Below, in pieces: positions 6,978-7,258 of a stretch of DNA of 7,258 nucleotides; within the stretch, counting starts at the first letter, position 1; every line of letters starts with the position of its first letter. Source of the stretch: an uncultured Mitsuokella sp. (lineage in GTDB: Bacteria > Bacillota > Negativicutes > Selenomonadales > Selenomonadaceae); contig CAAGMF010000126.1 in assembly GCA_900770895.1 (NCBI GenBank), forward strand, positions 1 to 7,258, given 5' to 3'. Under the pieces are notes generated by a model. The model was not told where the DNA came from, did not search any database, and saw only the letters and a list, made by a program, of their open reading frames with translations. The translations under genes and the position numbers were made by a program.

Positions 6978-7258
6978 ATGTCTAAAGTAATAGGTATCGA
7001 TCTCGGTACGACGAACTCCGTCGTATCCGTAATGGAAGGCGGCGAGCCGACCGTCATCACGAATCCGGAAGGCAGCCGCATCACCCCGTCCGTCGTAGGC
7101 TTCACGAAGGACGGTCAGCGTCTGGTAGGCCAGCTGGCAAAGCGCCAGGCCGTGTCGAATCCGGACCGCACGATTTCGTCAATAAAGCGCCACATGGGCG
7201 AGACCGACTACAAGGTCACCATTGATGGCAAAGCTTATACGCCGCAGGAAATCTCGGC
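6978..7258 (+). CDS. dnaK: Chaperone DnaK (Hsp70), N-terminal part; cut by window end
   Basis: ATP-dependent Hsp70 chaperone of the cytoplasm, partner of GrpE and DnaJ. The ATG follows AGGAGG (6963-6968) at 9 bases, a strong ribosome binding site fitting an abundant protein. Only about 93 codons lie in the window, with no stop. They show the ATPase phosphate-1 loop IGIDLGTTNSVV near the start, then NPEGSRITPSVVGF, GQLAKRQAVSNPDRTISSIK and RHMGETDYKV. The shorter loop after IKRHMG is of the Firmicutes kind rather than the proteobacterial kind. A 7-bp hairpin (7007-7025) falls in the phosphate-loop codons. Third gene of the operon. Confidence 0.98.
   Translation, partial: MSKVIGIDLGTTNSVVSVMEGGEPTVITNPEGSRITPSVVGFTKDGQRLVGQLAKRQAVSNPDRTISSIKRHMGETDYKVTIDGKAYTPQEIS

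Overview
The window is a chromosomal segment from a Gram-positive-lineage (Firmicutes) bacterium with high GC, by eye around 60% in the genes. The order lepA-hemW ... hrcA-grpE-dnaK, the CIRCE operator and the Firmicutes-like DnaK start all point there. High GC, heavy use of the Ile codon ATA and a secreted protein with a plain Sec signal peptide make a Negativicutes member (Selenomonadaceae, for example Mitsuokella or Selenomonas relatives) my best guess. The genus is inference. All genes read on the + strand.

Left part (1-2425): the 3' two thirds of lepA (elongation factor 4), then hemW (radical SAM heme chaperone). The lepA stop and the hemW start overlap as TGATG. A perfect 9-bp hairpin lies in the first codons of hemW, and hemW carries a low-complexity insertion of about 20-28 residues flanked by an 8-bp direct repeat.

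Middle part (2426-5026): an apparent accessory islet set into the conserved hemW-hrcA neighbourhood. It opens with an intergenic 11-bp perfect inverted repeat (2450-2512), followed by a secreted alginate-lyase-family protein and a complete JetD-like protein (DUF3322 + DUF2220/Toprim). JetD is the DNA-cleaving subunit of the Wadjet (JetABCD) anti-plasmid system, but no jetA, jetB or jetC is present in this window. It is therefore a solitary or detached JetD next to a polysaccharide lyase gene, and the most unusual feature here.

Right part (5027-7258): the class I heat-shock operon. A good SigA-type promoter (TTGACT-17 bp-TATATT) is followed by a perfect CIRCE element, then hrcA (repressor), grpE (nucleotide exchange factor) and the start of dnaK (cut by the window end). 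HrcA should bind the CIRCE in its own leader and repress the operon until heat shock. DnaK and GrpE work together as chaperone and exchange factor.

No tRNA, rRNA, CRISPR array or transposase gene was seen. No gene-free stretch exceeds 300 bases.
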